The notes below the pieces were generated by a model. It saw only the letters and a list, made by a program, of their open reading frames with translations. It made no database searches and had not been told where the DNA came from. Positions 7,752-16,716 of a DNA stretch of 58,785 nt are shown one piece after another. The first letter of the stretch is position 1. Each line of letters begins with the position of its first letter. Location of the stretch: the NCBI RefSeq assembly GCF_000381005.1, contig NZ_KB908394.1, forward strand, positions 1 through 58,785. Direction: 5' to 3'. A program made the position numbers and the translations under genes. The stretch comes from Selenomonas bovis DSM 23594 (GTDB lineage: Bacteria > Bacillota > Negativicutes > Selenomonadales > Selenomonadaceae).

Positions 7752-9284
7752 ATGATCTTCATTGCCTTATCGCCAATCCTCTGGCTCATCGTGGCGCTCA
7801 CCGTCATGCACATGTCAGCCTGGAAGGCGTGTTCTATCGCTCTCCTCGTTGCCTGGGCAGCCAGTCTCGGCGTTTACGGCATGACGCTGATCCACGCGGC
7901 AGAGGCTACGCTCGAGGGCGCGGCACTCGCCTGCTGGCCGATCCTGCTCGTCATCATCGCCGCCATCTTCACTTATAATCTCAGCCTCCATACGAAGAGC
8001 ATGGACACCATCAAGCAGATGCTCACCTCTGTAAGCTCGGATAAGCGCGTGCTCATCCTGCTCATCGGCTGGGGCTTCGGCAGCTTCCTCGAGGGTATGG
8101 CGGGCTTCGGCACCGCTGTCGCCATCCCCGCCGGCATGCTCGCGGGCCTCGGCATCTCGCCGCTGCTCGCAGCGAGCGTCTGCCTCATCGCGAATTCCGT
8201 GCCGACGGCCTACGGCTCCATCGGCATCCCGCTCGTCACGCTCGGCAGCGTGACGGGCGTCCCCAGCAGTCAGCTCGCGCTCTACACGGCGCTGCAGCTC
8301 GCGCCGCTCTCGCTGCTCTGCCCTTTCATCATGACCATCGTGACGGGCAAGTCGCTCAAGGCGCTCAATGGCATGATTTCCTACTGCCTCGCGGCAGGAC
8401 TCGGCTTCCTGCTGCCGGAGCTCGTCGTCGCCGCTTTCCTCGGCCCTGAGCTCGCCGTCATCGCCGGCTCAATCGGCACGATGGGCGCCATCGTCCTCTG
8501 CGCGAAAGCTTTCCCGCAGCACGATCCCGCCTACGCCATGGACGCGCTCGGAGACGCGCCCGCCGTCGATGCCCGCAAGGGACTGCTCGCCTGGCTGCCG
8601 TTCATCCTCATCTTCGTCTTCCTGCTCGTGACGAGCAAGCTCGTCCCGGTGCTGCACGATCCGCTGAACCTCATCAAGACCTCCGTCCTCATCTATGACG
8701 GCGCGGGCGGTGCGCCCTACACCTTCACCTGGGTCGCGACGCCTGGCGTGCTCATCTTCCTCGCCGCCTTCCTCGGCGGCCATATGCAGGGCGCCGGCAT
8801 GGGAGAGATGCTCTCCGTCCTCAAGACGACCATCATCAACCTCCGCTTCACCATCATCACCATCATCGCCGTCATCGCTACGGCAAAGGTCATGGGCTAC
8901 GCGGGCATGACGTTCGACATCGCGACGACCGCCGTCGCCGCCACGGGCACGCTCTATCCGACCGTCGCGGCCTTCATCGGCTCCATCGGCACGTTCATCA
9001 CAGGTTCCGCGACCTCCTCGTGCGTCCTCTTCGGCAAGCTGCAGACAGACTCTGCCGTCGCCATCGGCGCGAGCGAGGCCGGACAGGCATGGCTCGCCGC
9101 CGCCAACGCGACAGGCGCCTGCGCAGGCAAGATGATCTCGCCGCAGAGCATCGCCATCGCCGTCGGCGCCATCGGCGTCAAGGGCTGCGACAGCAAGCTC
9201 CTGAGCTTCGCCGTCAAGATCTACGTTCCGTTCATCATCATCATGGGAGCCATCGTGTACTTCGGCTTCGCATACCTCGAATGA
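7752..9284 (+). CDS. lctP: L-lactate permease, LctP family
   Basis: Integral membrane proton symporter for lactate (the family also takes up glycolate). The 510-residue protein has about 13-14 hydrophobic segments and family motifs including GSFLEGMAGFGTAVAIPAG and ITGSATSSCVLFG, with PQSIAIAVGAIG near the end. I use the ATG at 7752, which has GGGGG 7 bases upstream; an earlier in-frame ATG lacks a ribosome-binding site. It is a single-gene unit with a strong terminator. No lactate dehydrogenase or lut genes are adjacent, so the direction (uptake for lactate fermentation) is inference. Confidence 0.92.
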   Translation: MIFIALSPILWLIVALTVMHMSAWKACSIALLVAWAASLGVYGMTLIHAAEATLEGAALACWPILLVIIAAIFTYNLSLHTKSMDTIKQMLTSVSSDKRVLILLIGWGFGSFLEGMAGFGTAVAIPAGMLAGLGISPLLAASVCLIANSVPTAYGSIGIPLVTLGSVTGVPSSQLALYTALQLAPLSLLCPFIMTIVTGKSLKALNGMISYCLAAGLGFLLPELVVAAFLGPELAVIAGSIGTMGAIVLCAKAFPQHDPAYAMDALGDAPAVDARKGLLAWLPFILIFVFLLVTSKLVPVLHDPLNLIKTSVLIYDGAGGAPYTFTWVATPGVLIFLAAFLGGHMQGAGMGEMLSVLKTTIINLRFTIITIIAVIATAKVMGYAGMTFDIATTAVAATGTLYPTVAAFIGSIGTFITGSATSSCVLFGKLQTDSAVAIGASEAGQAWLAAANATGACAGKMISPQSIAIAVGAIGVKGCDSKLLSFAVKIYVPFIIIMGAIVYFGFAYLE

Positions 9285-9299
9285 CACAGCGAAACAACG

Positions 9300-9336
9300 C
9301 GCAGCGCCAGGGATCCGTCCCTGGCGCTGCGTTTTT
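9300..9336 (+). terminator. Strong terminator of lctP
   Basis: A perfect 14-bp stem: CGCAGCGCCAGGGA (9300-9313), loop TCCG, TCCCTGGCGCTGCG (9318-9331), then TTTTT. Confidence 0.95.
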
Positions 9337-9389
9337 ATGCCTCCGTGTGCGCCTCTGGCGGCTCACTGCCCGCGCACAAAAGAAAAATG

Positions 9390-9398
9390 TGCTATACT
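9390..9398 (+). promoter_or_regulatory. Extended -10 promoter candidate for the murQ operon
   Basis: TGC-TATACT is an extended -10 element; no good -35 lies 17 bp upstream. The 115-base leader that follows can fold GGGAGC-AACC-GCTCCC. GAGGAA lies 7 bases before the murQ ATG. Confidence 0.5.
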
Positions 9399-9513
9399 AT
9401 TCACATACGAAAGAAAACCGCAACGGGAGCAACCGCTCCCAAAATCACCAGCCCCGCGCGCAGCGATGCGCTGTCCCCGGGGCATGACGAAAAGCATAGC
9501 GAGGAACCTACCT

Positions 9514-10428
9514 ATGAATCTCAGCCAACTCACGACGGAGCAGCGCAATCCGCGCACGCTCCATATCGACGAAGTACCGACGCTCGAGCTCGTGCGCCTC
9601 ATCAACGAGGAAGACCAGCGCGTACCACAGGCCGTCGCCGCCATCCTGCCCGACATCGCGCGCGCCGTCGACCTCATTGCTGCGCGCCTCGCGGCGGGCG
9701 GCAGACTCTTCTACATCGGCGCGGGCACCTCGGGACGTCTCGGCATCCTCGACGCCGTCGAATGCCCGCCGACCTACCGCACCGATCCCGAGCGCATCCA
9801 GGGCATCATCGCCGGCGGCACGCCCGCCATCTTCCGCGCGCAGGAGGGCGCAGAGGACAGCGAGGAGCTCGGCGCGCACGACCTCGCGGCGCGAGGCTTC
9901 CGCGCGGGCGACATCGCCTGCGGCATCGCCGCCTCCGGCCGCACACCCTACGTCATCGGCGCGCTGCGCCGCGCGCGCGCCTGTGGCGGCGCCACCATCG
10001 CCCTCGCCTGCAGCGAGCACGCGGCCATCGCCAGCCTCGCCGACATCGCCCTGCTCCCCATCACCGGCCCCGAAGCCATCACGGGCTCGACGCGCATGAA
10101 GGCGGGCACGGCGCAGAAGCTCGTGCTCAACATGCTCTCGACGGGCGCCATGATCCGCCTCGGCAAGACCTACGGCAACCTCATGGTCGACGTCAAAGCC
10201 TCGAACGCCAAACTCAAAGAGCGCGCCCTCGTCATCGTCATGACCATCGCCGCCTGCAGCCGCGAGGAAGCGGCGGCCGCACTCGCCGCGGCGGACGGCA
10301 GCGCCAAGCTCGCCGTCCTCCACGTCCTCACGGGCGCGCCCATCGCCGCCTGCGAGGAAATGCTCGCCAAGAGGCAGGGACGGCTGAAAGAAACCCTCCG
10401 CGCCGCACGAAAGGAGCCCTTCGCATGA
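9514..10428 (+). CDS. murQ: N-acetylmuramic acid 6-phosphate etherase
   Basis: Cleaves the lactyl ether of MurNAc-6-P to give GlcNAc-6-P and D-lactate, a peptidoglycan-recycling step. The SIS-domain signature is clear: RLFYIGAGTSGRLGILDAVECPPTY, GIAASGRTPYVIGAL, and GSTRMKAGTAQKLVLNMLSTG. The product is 304 residues, the usual size. I chose the ATG at 9514 (MNLSQLTTEQRNP), preceded by GAGGAA at 7 bases; longer frames would add non-homologous sequence. The stop overlaps the start of the PTS gene (ATGA), so import and cleavage of MurNAc are made together. Confidence 0.96.
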   Translation: MNLSQLTTEQRNPRTLHIDEVPTLELVRLINEEDQRVPQAVAAILPDIARAVDLIAARLAAGGRLFYIGAGTSGRLGILDAVECPPTYRTDPERIQGIIAGGTPAIFRAQEGAEDSEELGAHDLAARGFRAGDIACGIAASGRTPYVIGALRRARACGGATIALACSEHAAIASLADIALLPITGPEAITGSTRMKAGTAQKLVLNMLSTGAMIRLGKTYGNLMVDVKASNAKLKERALVIVMTIAACSREEAAAALAAADGSAKLAVLHVLTGAPIAACEEMLAKRQGRLKETLRAARKEPFA

Positions 10429-11825
10429 ACGAAGCCGAACAGGAACGCATCGCCCGCGCCGTCCTGGAGCGCGCAGGCGGCAGGGAAAATATCACGAAGG
10501 CCTACCACTGCATGACGCGCCTGCGCCTAGAGCTCGCCGGCGGTATCACAGAAGACCTCAAGGCCCAGCTCGCCGCCATCTCCGGCGTCCTCGGCACCAA
10601 CGTCAGCGGCAGCGAGCTGCAGCTCATCCTCGGCCCCGGCAAAGCCGCCGCCGTCGATGCGGCCCTGCAAACGCTCCTCCAGGCGGCCCCCGCCGCGGCC
10701 GGTCCGCACGCAGAAACGACCTGCCCGGAAGCGCGCAGCTCCCATCCGCAGATCGGCGACGGCAAAGCCCTCCACGCCCGGATCCGCGCGCGGAACGCGA
10801 CGCCCGTCAAGCTCTTCTTCAAGCGCATCGCGAGCATCTTCATCCCGCTCATCCCCGGCTTCATCGCCTGCGGTCTCATCAGCGGCTGCCTCAACGTCGT
10901 CGGCAAATACGACAGCGCTCTCACCGCCTCGCCCCTCTTCCAGCTCCTCGCCGTCGCGAGCTCCACCGTTTTCTGGGGCATGAACATCCTCGTCGGCCGC
11001 AACACCGCTGAGGAATTCGGCGGCACTCCCATCCTCGGCGGCATTCTCGGCGCCCTGCTCGCCCACCCGGATCTCGCTCACATCACCCTCTTCGGCGCGC
11101 CGCTCGTCCCGGGCCGCGGCGGCATCATCTCCGTCCTCCTCGTCGCCGCCCTCGCCACCCTCATCGAGAAGCGGCTGCGCCGCCTCATCCCCGAGACGCT
11201 CAGCCTCTTCCTCGTCCCGCTCCTCACCTTCCTCCTCGCGGGAACCGCCGCCATCTGCATCCTCCAGCCCCTCGGCGGCCTCATCTCCGACGCCATCGGC
11301 AGCGCCGCCACCACGGCCATCGGCAGCGGCGGCGCCCTCACCGGCCTCATCCTCGGCGGCACCTTTCTCCCCATGGTCATGCTCGGTCTGCACCAAACCC
11401 TCACCCCCATCCACGCCGAGCTCCTCGCCCGCTACGGCTTCACCATCCTCCTGCCCGTCCTCGCCATGGCAGGCGCCGGCCAGGTCGGCGCGAGCTTCGC
11501 CGTCTACCTGCGCACGCAAAACAAGAAACTCAAAAAAATCATCGCCTCCGCCCTCCCCGTCGGCATCATGGGCGTCGGCGAGCCCCTCATCTACGGCGTC
11601 ACCCTCCCGCTCGGCAAGCCGTTCCTCGGCGCCTGCATCGGCGGCGCCTGCGGCGGCGCCGTCCAGGCCGCCTTCCAGGTCGGCGCCGCCACCATCGGCA
11701 TCAGCGGCCTCCCCCTCGCCGCCGCCACCGACAACATCCCCATCTACCTCCTCGGCCTCCTCGCCGCCTACCTCGGCGGCTTCCTCGCCACCCTGATCCT
11801 CGGCTTTGCCGACCCCGAGGAATGA
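10425..11825 (+). CDS. murP: PTS N-acetylmuramic acid-type transporter, EIIBC (MurP-like)
   Basis: Residues 1-85 are an EIIB domain with the phospho-cysteine Cys29 in AYHCMTRLRLEL. Residues about 120-460 are the EIIC membrane domain (VKLFFKRIASIFIPLIPGFIACGLISG, then GVGEPLIYGV near 385-395), the glucose/sucrose-type fold. No EIIA domain is fused, as in MurP, which borrows EIIA-Glc. AAGGAG lies 8 bases before the ATG. Lying between murQ and mupG, it most likely imports MurNAc or MurNAc-GlcNAc disaccharide as the 6-phosphate. The codons are extremely GC-rich. Confidence 0.88.
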   Translation: MNEAEQERIARAVLERAGGRENITKAYHCMTRLRLELAGGITEDLKAQLAAISGVLGTNVSGSELQLILGPGKAAAVDAALQTLLQAAPAAAGPHAETTCPEARSSHPQIGDGKALHARIRARNATPVKLFFKRIASIFIPLIPGFIACGLISGCLNVVGKYDSALTASPLFQLLAVASSTVFWGMNILVGRNTAEEFGGTPILGGILGALLAHPDLAHITLFGAPLVPGRGGIISVLLVAALATLIEKRLRRLIPETLSLFLVPLLTFLLAGTAAICILQPLGGLISDAIGSAATTAIGSGGALTGLILGGTFLPMVMLGLHQTLTPIHAELLARYGFTILLPVLAMAGAGQVGASFAVYLRTQNKKLKKIIASALPVGIMGVGEPLIYGVTLPLGKPFLGACIGGACGGAVQAAFQVGAATIGISGLPLAAATDNIPIYLLGLLAAYLGGFLATLILGFADPEE

Positions 11826-12182
11826 GCTGCGAACCATGCTCCACCCGACACCAGCCACCGAACAGCAATCGCGAAGCGGAGCAAACCGCCTCGAACCCCT
11901 CCCGCGTAATCCCCTCCCGTCACCCCCGCGAGGCGCGGGCGGCGGGCGCCGGGCAGCGAGCGCAGCGCGGAGCCTATTCGGAGACACGACGAACCATTGA
12001 GCCTACACCGCGCCGGTCGCGCCGAGCGCAACTAGGCGTACTTGCTCCCATGCCAATCACCTGCGCCCTACGGGCTTGGTTCTTGGGGGCGCAATGCATC
12101 GACGAGAGCGAAGCGCGGAGCGAGTCGCCCGGCACCCGCCTCAGCCTCGCCCCCCATACTACCAACAAAAGGAGTTGATTTC
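11826..12182. other. GC-rich gap inside the MurNAc operon, no gene seen
   Basis: These 357 bases between murP and mupG have no reading frame that looks like protein; the open frames read as Arg/Ser/Pro-rich low-complexity sequence. The stretch has repeated GAGCGAAGCG/GAGCGCAGCG-like words. From about 12052 to 12087 it resembles 41950-41986 (both start CCAATC and end GTTCTTGGGG or close to it). The mupG Shine-Dalgarno GGAG is at 12171-12174. I see no terminator with a T run, so mupG may still be co-transcribed. Confidence 0.4.
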
Positions 12183-13259
12183 ATGCAAAACGGCATTTCC
12201 ATCTACCCCGGCCTCGACAACACGCTGTCAGAAAACCTCGCCCTCATCGAGACAGCCGCCGCCCTCGGTCTCCCGCGCCTCTTCACCTCCCTCCACATCC
12301 CCGAGACCGACCCCGGCGCCCTCAAGCGCGAGCTCGGCGTCCTGCTCAAGGCCGCGCGCGCCCACCACATGGAGATCATCTCCGACGTCAGCCCCGCCAC
12401 CCTCACCCTGCTCGGCCTCAAGGAATTCAACCTCTCCGCCTTCCGCATGCTCGGCATCACCACGCTGCGCCTCGACGACGGCTTCACCTGTGAGAACATC
12501 GCCCGCCTCAGCCACAACAGCCAGCACATCCGCCTCCAGCTCAACGCCTCCACCATGACCGGCCGCCTGCTGCAGAAACTCGTAGACGCCAAGACCGACT
12601 TCTCCAACATCGACGCCCTCCACAACTTCTACCCGCGCACCGGCACCGGCCTCAGCGAGGAAACCCTCGCGCGCAAGACCGCCATGCTCCATAAGACCGG
12701 CATCCGCGTCGGCGCTTTCCTGCCCTCGCTGGCAGGCCGCCGCCGCTCGCCGCTCAGAGACGGCCTGCCGACGCTCGAGGACCACCGCGCCATGCCGACG
12801 AGCCTCGCCGCCCGCCACCTCGTCGCGCTCGGCATCGACTCCGTATTCCTCGCCGACGCCCTGCCGACAGACGAGGAGCTCCGCTGCCTCGCCAGCCTCG
12901 AGGACAACCAGGTCGTCCTCGCCGCCGACCTCCTCACGCGCGACACCGCGCAAAAACACCTCCTCACACAGACCTTCACCGCCCGCATCGACGAGGCCCG
13001 CGACGCCGTCCGCGCCCAGGAGAGCCGCCGCCTCCTCCAGGGCAACATCGCCCCCGAACATACGGCAGAGCGCCCCTGCGGCGCCGTCACCATCGACAAC
13101 AGCGACTACGGCCGCTACATGGGCGAGCTCGAGATCATCAAGAACGGCCAGCCCGCCGACTCGCGCGTCAACGTCGCCGCCCAGGTCAAGGAGAGCGATC
13201 GCTTCCTCATCGACTACATCTCCCCCGGCCGCAGGTTCTCCCTCTTTTTCCCGGCATAA
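12183..13259 (+). CDS. mupG: MupG-type 6-phospho-N-acetylmuramidase (DUF871)
   Basis: Matches the DUF871 family: the start GISIYPGLD, the segment PRLFTSLHIPE, the central LDALHNFYPR-like stretch IDALHNFYPRTGTGLS, and the C-terminal cyclophilin-like domain (RPCGAVTIDNSDYGRYMGELEI). In Staphylococcus aureus MupG hydrolyses MurNAc-6-P-beta-1,4-GlcNAc to MurNAc-6-P and GlcNAc, feeding MurQ. The same order of work is expected here: EII import, MupG cleavage, MurQ etherase. At 358 residues it has the usual length. GGAG lies 8 bases before the ATG. It ends in a terminator shared with the convergent HD-GYP gene. Confidence 0.88.
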   Translation: MQNGISIYPGLDNTLSENLALIETAAALGLPRLFTSLHIPETDPGALKRELGVLLKAARAHHMEIISDVSPATLTLLGLKEFNLSAFRMLGITTLRLDDGFTCENIARLSHNSQHIRLQLNASTMTGRLLQKLVDAKTDFSNIDALHNFYPRTGTGLSEETLARKTAMLHKTGIRVGAFLPSLAGRRRSPLRDGLPTLEDHRAMPTSLAARHLVALGIDSVFLADALPTDEELRCLASLEDNQVVLAADLLTRDTAQKHLLTQTFTARIDEARDAVRAQESRRLLQGNIAPEHTAERPCGAVTIDNSDYGRYMGELEIIKNGQPADSRVNVAAQVKESDRFLIDYISPGRRFSLFFPA

Positions 13260-13277
13260 TCTCTCGAAAAACAAAAA

Positions 13278-13324
13278 ACAAACGGCGCACGACATCTGCC
13301 ACGCAGACATCGTGCGCCGTTTGT
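13278..13324. terminator. Bidirectional terminator between mupG and the HD-GYP gene
   Basis: Arms of 22 bases (13278-13299 and 13303-13324) pair with two mismatches. The minus-strand side continues into TTTTTTGTTTTT, the plus side into TTGT. It serves both convergent genes. Confidence 0.85.
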
Positions 13325-13336
13325 TTGTAAGACCGC

Positions 13337-14563
13337 TCAGCGCTTCCCCTTTTCCATATACGCGAGGAAGATATCCGTCAGATTCGGATCGAACTGCGTC
13401 CCGCGCCCCTCCCGGATGATGGCGAGCGCCTTCTCCCGCGGCATGGCCGGCTTGTACACGCGCTCGCTCACGAGCGCGTCATAGACATCCACGAGCGCCA
13501 TGATCCGCGCCTCCAGCGGGATCTCCTCCCCGCGCAGGCCCTGCGGATACCCCTTGCCGTCATAGCGCTCATGATGGCTCAGCGCGATGTGATACGCCAT
13601 CTCGTAGAAACTCTCATCCATATCCCGCCGGATCGTATCGCGGATCATGCGCGCGCCGTAGACCGTATGGAGCTTCATCTGTGCGAACTCCTCCTCCGTC
13701 AGACGCCCCGGCTTGTTGAGCACGAGATCGGAGATCTTGATCTTGCCGATATCATGCAGCGGCGCGGCATGCACCAGCATCTCCTGCTGCTGCCGCCCCA
13801 GGAGGTCGTGATACCGCGCGTCCTGCACCACCTGCTGCACGAAGCCCTCGATGAACCGGCTCGTGCGCTGGACGTGACCGCCGGTATTTTCGTCGCGGTT
13901 CTCGATGATGTACGCGAGGTTCTCGATCATGCCCTGCCGCACGGCATCGTTCTTGCACCGCTCCGAAAAGCCGCGCATCATGATGTTCGCGAGCAGATAA
14001 TAGCAGATGAACTCCACGACGCAGTAAAACACCACGTTGATGACATCGAGCTCGATGAACTTCTGCGGTTTCGTCATCATCTGTATATCATAGAGCAGGA
14101 ACCCCGCGGCATTGAGAACGACAAAACTCTGCATGCGCCACGGCCTGTCGATGAAGAGCAGCGGCAGGACGGAGAGCAATACCACGACGCTCGTCACGGG
14201 CACCCATCTATGCCATGAGGTGAACGACATCGCGAACACGAGCAGGAACGTGATCTCCATGCAGAGGTAGCCGAGGAGCAGCGTCGCCCAGCGCGGGCGC
14301 ACGAAGCGCACCGCCAGATCGTACACGAGCCAGGCGAATGTCCCCTCGATGAAATAAATATAGCGCGCAGCGGCCAGCGTGTCCGAGGCAAACGACAGCA
14401 GATACATGAGATAACCGAGCACCGCGGCCGTCAGTGAAATCAGTCGGAGCATCTCATGATTCCTGCGCAGCACGAGCCCCTGCACCTGCGCATACTCCTC
14501 GCGCCCCAGTCCGCAGTAGAGCAGCGCCTCCTTCATCTGCTGGGGATGCGATCGACGTTTCAT
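13337..14563 (-). CDS. Membrane HD-GYP domain protein, probable c-di-GMP phosphodiesterase
   Basis: The N-terminal half has about six membrane helices (residues 42-200) without an obvious extracellular sensor domain. The C-terminal half is a complete HD-GYP domain: ENRDENTGGHVQRTS, the HD pair in LHDIGKIKI (272-273), and HHERYDGKGYP (332-342), which keeps every metal ligand and the GYP motif. It should hydrolyse c-di-GMP to pGpG or GMP. Two ATGs two codons apart are possible; 14563 has the G-rich Shine-Dalgarno at proper distance. The NCS2 permease lies just upstream (13 bp), so they may be co-transcribed. Confidence 0.9.
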   Translation of the reverse strand: MKRRSHPQQMKEALLYCGLGREEYAQVQGLVLRRNHEMLRLISLTAAVLGYLMYLLSFASDTLAAARYIYFIEGTFAWLVYDLAVRFVRPRWATLLLGYLCMEITFLLVFAMSFTSWHRWVPVTSVVVLLSVLPLLFIDRPWRMQSFVVLNAAGFLLYDIQMMTKPQKFIELDVINVVFYCVVEFICYYLLANIMMRGFSERCKNDAVRQGMIENLAYIIENRDENTGGHVQRTSRFIEGFVQQVVQDARYHDLLGRQQQEMLVHAAPLHDIGKIKISDLVLNKPGRLTEEEFAQMKLHTVYGARMIRDTIRRDMDESFYEMAYHIALSHHERYDGKGYPQGLRGEEIPLEARIMALVDVYDALVSERVYKPAMPREKALAIIREGRGTQFDPNLTDIFLAYMEKGKR

Positions 14564-14576
14564 TCCCATCCCCCCC

Positions 14577-15923
14577 TTACAAGATATGCATCACGAGAAA
14601 GTTCAGCACAAAGATCAACGTGCAGCCGAGCAGCACGTAATTCACCTGCACGGACGCGGGGTCGCGCACATACCGGACAATCTCCAGCAGGCAGTGCAGG
14701 AACAGCCCCACGGCCAGCCCGTACGCGATGGAAAAGAGCAGCGTCATGCCGAGGATCGTCCCCACGGCCGGCACCGCCTCCCCGAGCCGCTGCCAAGCGA
14801 TCTCGCTGTAATTCTTCAACATGGAGACGCCGATGACCAGCAGCACGCCCGCGTTCACCTCGATGGGAACCGCCGTAGCGATCGGCGCGGCGAAAATCGC
14901 GAGCAGCATGAAGAGCGCCGCGACCACGGCCGTGAGCCCCGTCCTGCCGCCCGCGCTGATACCGGCAGAAGACTCGATATACGTCGTGACATTCGACGTC
15001 CCGAGCAACGCGCCGATGGGCGTAGCGAGCGAATCGGCGAAGAGCGCCCGGTCAAGCGGCGTCGAAAGCCCCCGCGACGCGCGCAGCGTATGCTCCTCGT
15101 CCCGCGTGAAGATTCCCGTCGAGCGCCCCGTGCCGACGAACGTCCCCAGCGTATCGAACACATCCGAAAGGCTCAGCGCGAGCACCGTCGCAAACGCGAC
15201 GAACCACCGGTCAGAGGCGATGAGCGCCGGCAGCCCATCGTAAAGCGCCGCGCCCACGACACCGAGGAAATCCCCCGCATAGCCCGCCAGATACCCGCGC
15301 TCCAGCTCCCCCTGCGAGGTGATGCCGAGCATCATGCAGACAGAGGTCATGACCATCATGCCGAGCAGGATCCGCCCCCTGAGCCGCAGCACATAGAACA
15401 CGCAGAGCAGCGCGACCGTCCCCGCGAAGAGGAAAAACCGATTCGCATCGTCCACGGCAACATTGATATTCCTGACGCCCGCCACGGCGATGAACCCGCC
15501 GATGCCCATACTGATGGCGTTTTGCAGATAGAGCGGAATCGCCTCGATGATGGCATGGCGCAGCCGCGTCACCGTGACGAACACATTGACGAGACCGCAG
15601 AGGAACACCATCGCCAGCGCCTCCTGCCAGCGGAATCCCAGGAGCAGCACCACCGTCAGCGCCACGAACGAATTGAGGCTCATGCCCGGCGCGAGCACAT
15701 ATGGCACATTGGCGAACAGCCCCATGAAAAGCGTACAGGCCACCGAGGAAATAATCGTCGCGAAAAACACCGCGCCGTAGGGAATCCCAGCCTGCGCGAG
15801 CAGCATCGGATTGATGACGATGATATACGACATCGAGAAAAACGTCGCAGCCCCGGCGATGAACTCCCGCTCGAGCGTACTCCCCATGCGCTCCACGCCG
15901 AAAAAACTGCGCAGCCACTCCAT
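14577..15923 (-). CDS. NCS2 family purine permease, AzgA type (adenine/guanine/hypoxanthine)
   Basis: Polytopic membrane protein of 448 residues. The signature TSNVTTYIESSAGISAGGRTGLTAVV near residue 310-335 is characteristic of the AzgA (adenine-guanine-hypoxanthine) branch, as is the segment FLDVFDTLGT-like SLSDVFDTLGTFVGTG. It carries purine bases in with protons. I use the ATG at 15923, which has AGGAGG upstream; the ATG seven codons earlier overlaps that site. The stop of the damaged PAS-like frame lies just before this start (TGAGATG), so the pair was coupled. No purine riboswitch was recognised in the leader. Confidence 0.9.
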   Translation of the reverse strand: MEWLRSFFGVERMGSTLEREFIAGAATFFSMSYIIVINPMLLAQAGIPYGAVFFATIISSVACTLFMGLFANVPYVLAPGMSLNSFVALTVVLLLGFRWQEALAMVFLCGLVNVFVTVTRLRHAIIEAIPLYLQNAISMGIGGFIAVAGVRNINVAVDDANRFFLFAGTVALLCVFYVLRLRGRILLGMMVMTSVCMMLGITSQGELERGYLAGYAGDFLGVVGAALYDGLPALIASDRWFVAFATVLALSLSDVFDTLGTFVGTGRSTGIFTRDEEHTLRASRGLSTPLDRALFADSLATPIGALLGTSNVTTYIESSAGISAGGRTGLTAVVAALFMLLAIFAAPIATAVPIEVNAGVLLVIGVSMLKNYSEIAWQRLGEAVPAVGTILGMTLLFSIAYGLAVGLFLHCLLEIVRYVRDPASVQVNYVLLGCTLIFVLNFLVMHIL

Positions 15924-15924
15924 C

Positions 15925-16182
15925 TCAGTTCCCCTCCTTTTCATTCGTCAGAACAATGGCGACGCTGCGGATATCGCCCGCCGCGTCGCGCGAAATACAC
16001 TTCCCCCAAAGCCGCATCATGCGGCCCCTGTAAAAAAGAGCGTCGTCTCGACCCTGCCGGACATCACAGCCCGCTCAATCAAATGACAGAAACTTGCCTG
16101 CGGCGCGCCCCGCTCCTCCACGAGCTCCCAGAGCGAGACATCCACTGGGCGGCAGCCGATCACGGTGTACTTGCTGTTTCAT
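15925..16182 (-). pseudogene. Frameshifted small PAS-like gene upstream of the purine permease
   Basis: From an ATG with GGGAGG upstream (16182), the frame must shift once after three codons to read KYTVIGCRPVDVSLWELVEE, and again near the G run at 16024-16027 to continue GRMMRLWGKCISRDAAG and end IVLTNEKEGN. The two shifts cancel and the whole span is exactly 86 codons. The C-terminal part (WGKCISRDAAGDIRSVAIVL) resembles the last strands of a PAS domain. Either the gene has decayed or the assembly has two indels. It ends 1 base before the permease ATG, so it was probably a partner or regulator. Confidence 0.55.
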
Positions 16183-16254
16183 CTTCCTCCCCCACTCTCC
16201 CCATTAAGCCCCCCAAAATTTTTATCTTACTAAATCGTCCTATTCATCCTCGCT

Positions 16255-16307
16255 CATATATAACAATTTCTTTAGAAAAGAATACCAGAATTCCATCTAT
16301 TCGGCAA
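16255..16307 (-). promoter_or_regulatory. Promoter of the PAS-like/purine permease unit (copy 1 of a duplicated promoter segment)
   Basis: On the minus strand TTGCCG (16302-16307), a 17-bp spacer, and TATTCT (16279-16284), followed by a leader that matches the segment at 16717-16770 (about 85% over 32 bases by eye, reading CTAAAGAAATTGTTAT in this copy). Confidence 0.5.
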
Positions 16308-16716
16308 ATACAATTTTCGAATCATATTGTATCATATACGGAACAAAGCAGTATATGATTTCTTTTCACGCATCATTATCTTTCAATAACAGACAAACCC
16401 GCTCTGCCGCCGGATTTCCGGCCTCAATTTGTCAAGTGTGAACAACTGTGCGGAGCGCAAAAAAAAGGCTCAATGCAAAACCTTGTGGGATTTTGGATTC
16501 CGCACATACGACGCACGGCTTAAATCCATGATTTTCAGGAACAGACGATTCTTCGCGATGAGTTCCTCGTACCGGGATAGATACCGTCCTGTCCGTCTCT
16601 TTTCCGGCGTAGCAAACACAGCCTACTCTCCCGGCACAGCACCTTCCCTTCTGCGGACTCAGCGTCCTTTCTCGCCAGCGTTTCGCGGTTGGCCGTAAGG
16701 ATCGGCTTCTCTTGAG
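16308..16716. other. No intact gene; possible short ORF remnant between the duplicated promoters
   Basis: On the minus strand an open stretch reads RYLSRYEELIAKNRLFLKI, then MDLSRASYVRNP, and ends at about 16476. It looks protein-like but has a stop shortly upstream, and the frame starting at the copy-2 leader ATG is different. I do not recognise the family. A minus-strand T run (GCCTTTTTTTTGCGC) follows the stop. The A/T-rich part 16308-16400 holds nothing I can name. Confidence 0.3.

Noticed and set aside
10527-11987. A 486-codon minus-strand frame over murP
   Set aside because: Glu/Gly/Ala/Asp low-complexity shadow of the PTS gene.
11822-12178. 118-codon frame between murP and mupG
   Set aside because: No Shine-Dalgarno, Arg/Ser/Pro-rich and no homology pattern; starts inside the murP stop region.
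14586-16358. 590-codon plus-strand frame over the purine permease
   Set aside because: Shadow frame rich in Arg/His/Glu; the permease on the other strand has clear AzgA motifs.
15924-16400. Purine riboswitch before the purine permease
   Set aside because: No match to the conserved purine aptamer loops could be seen in the leader.
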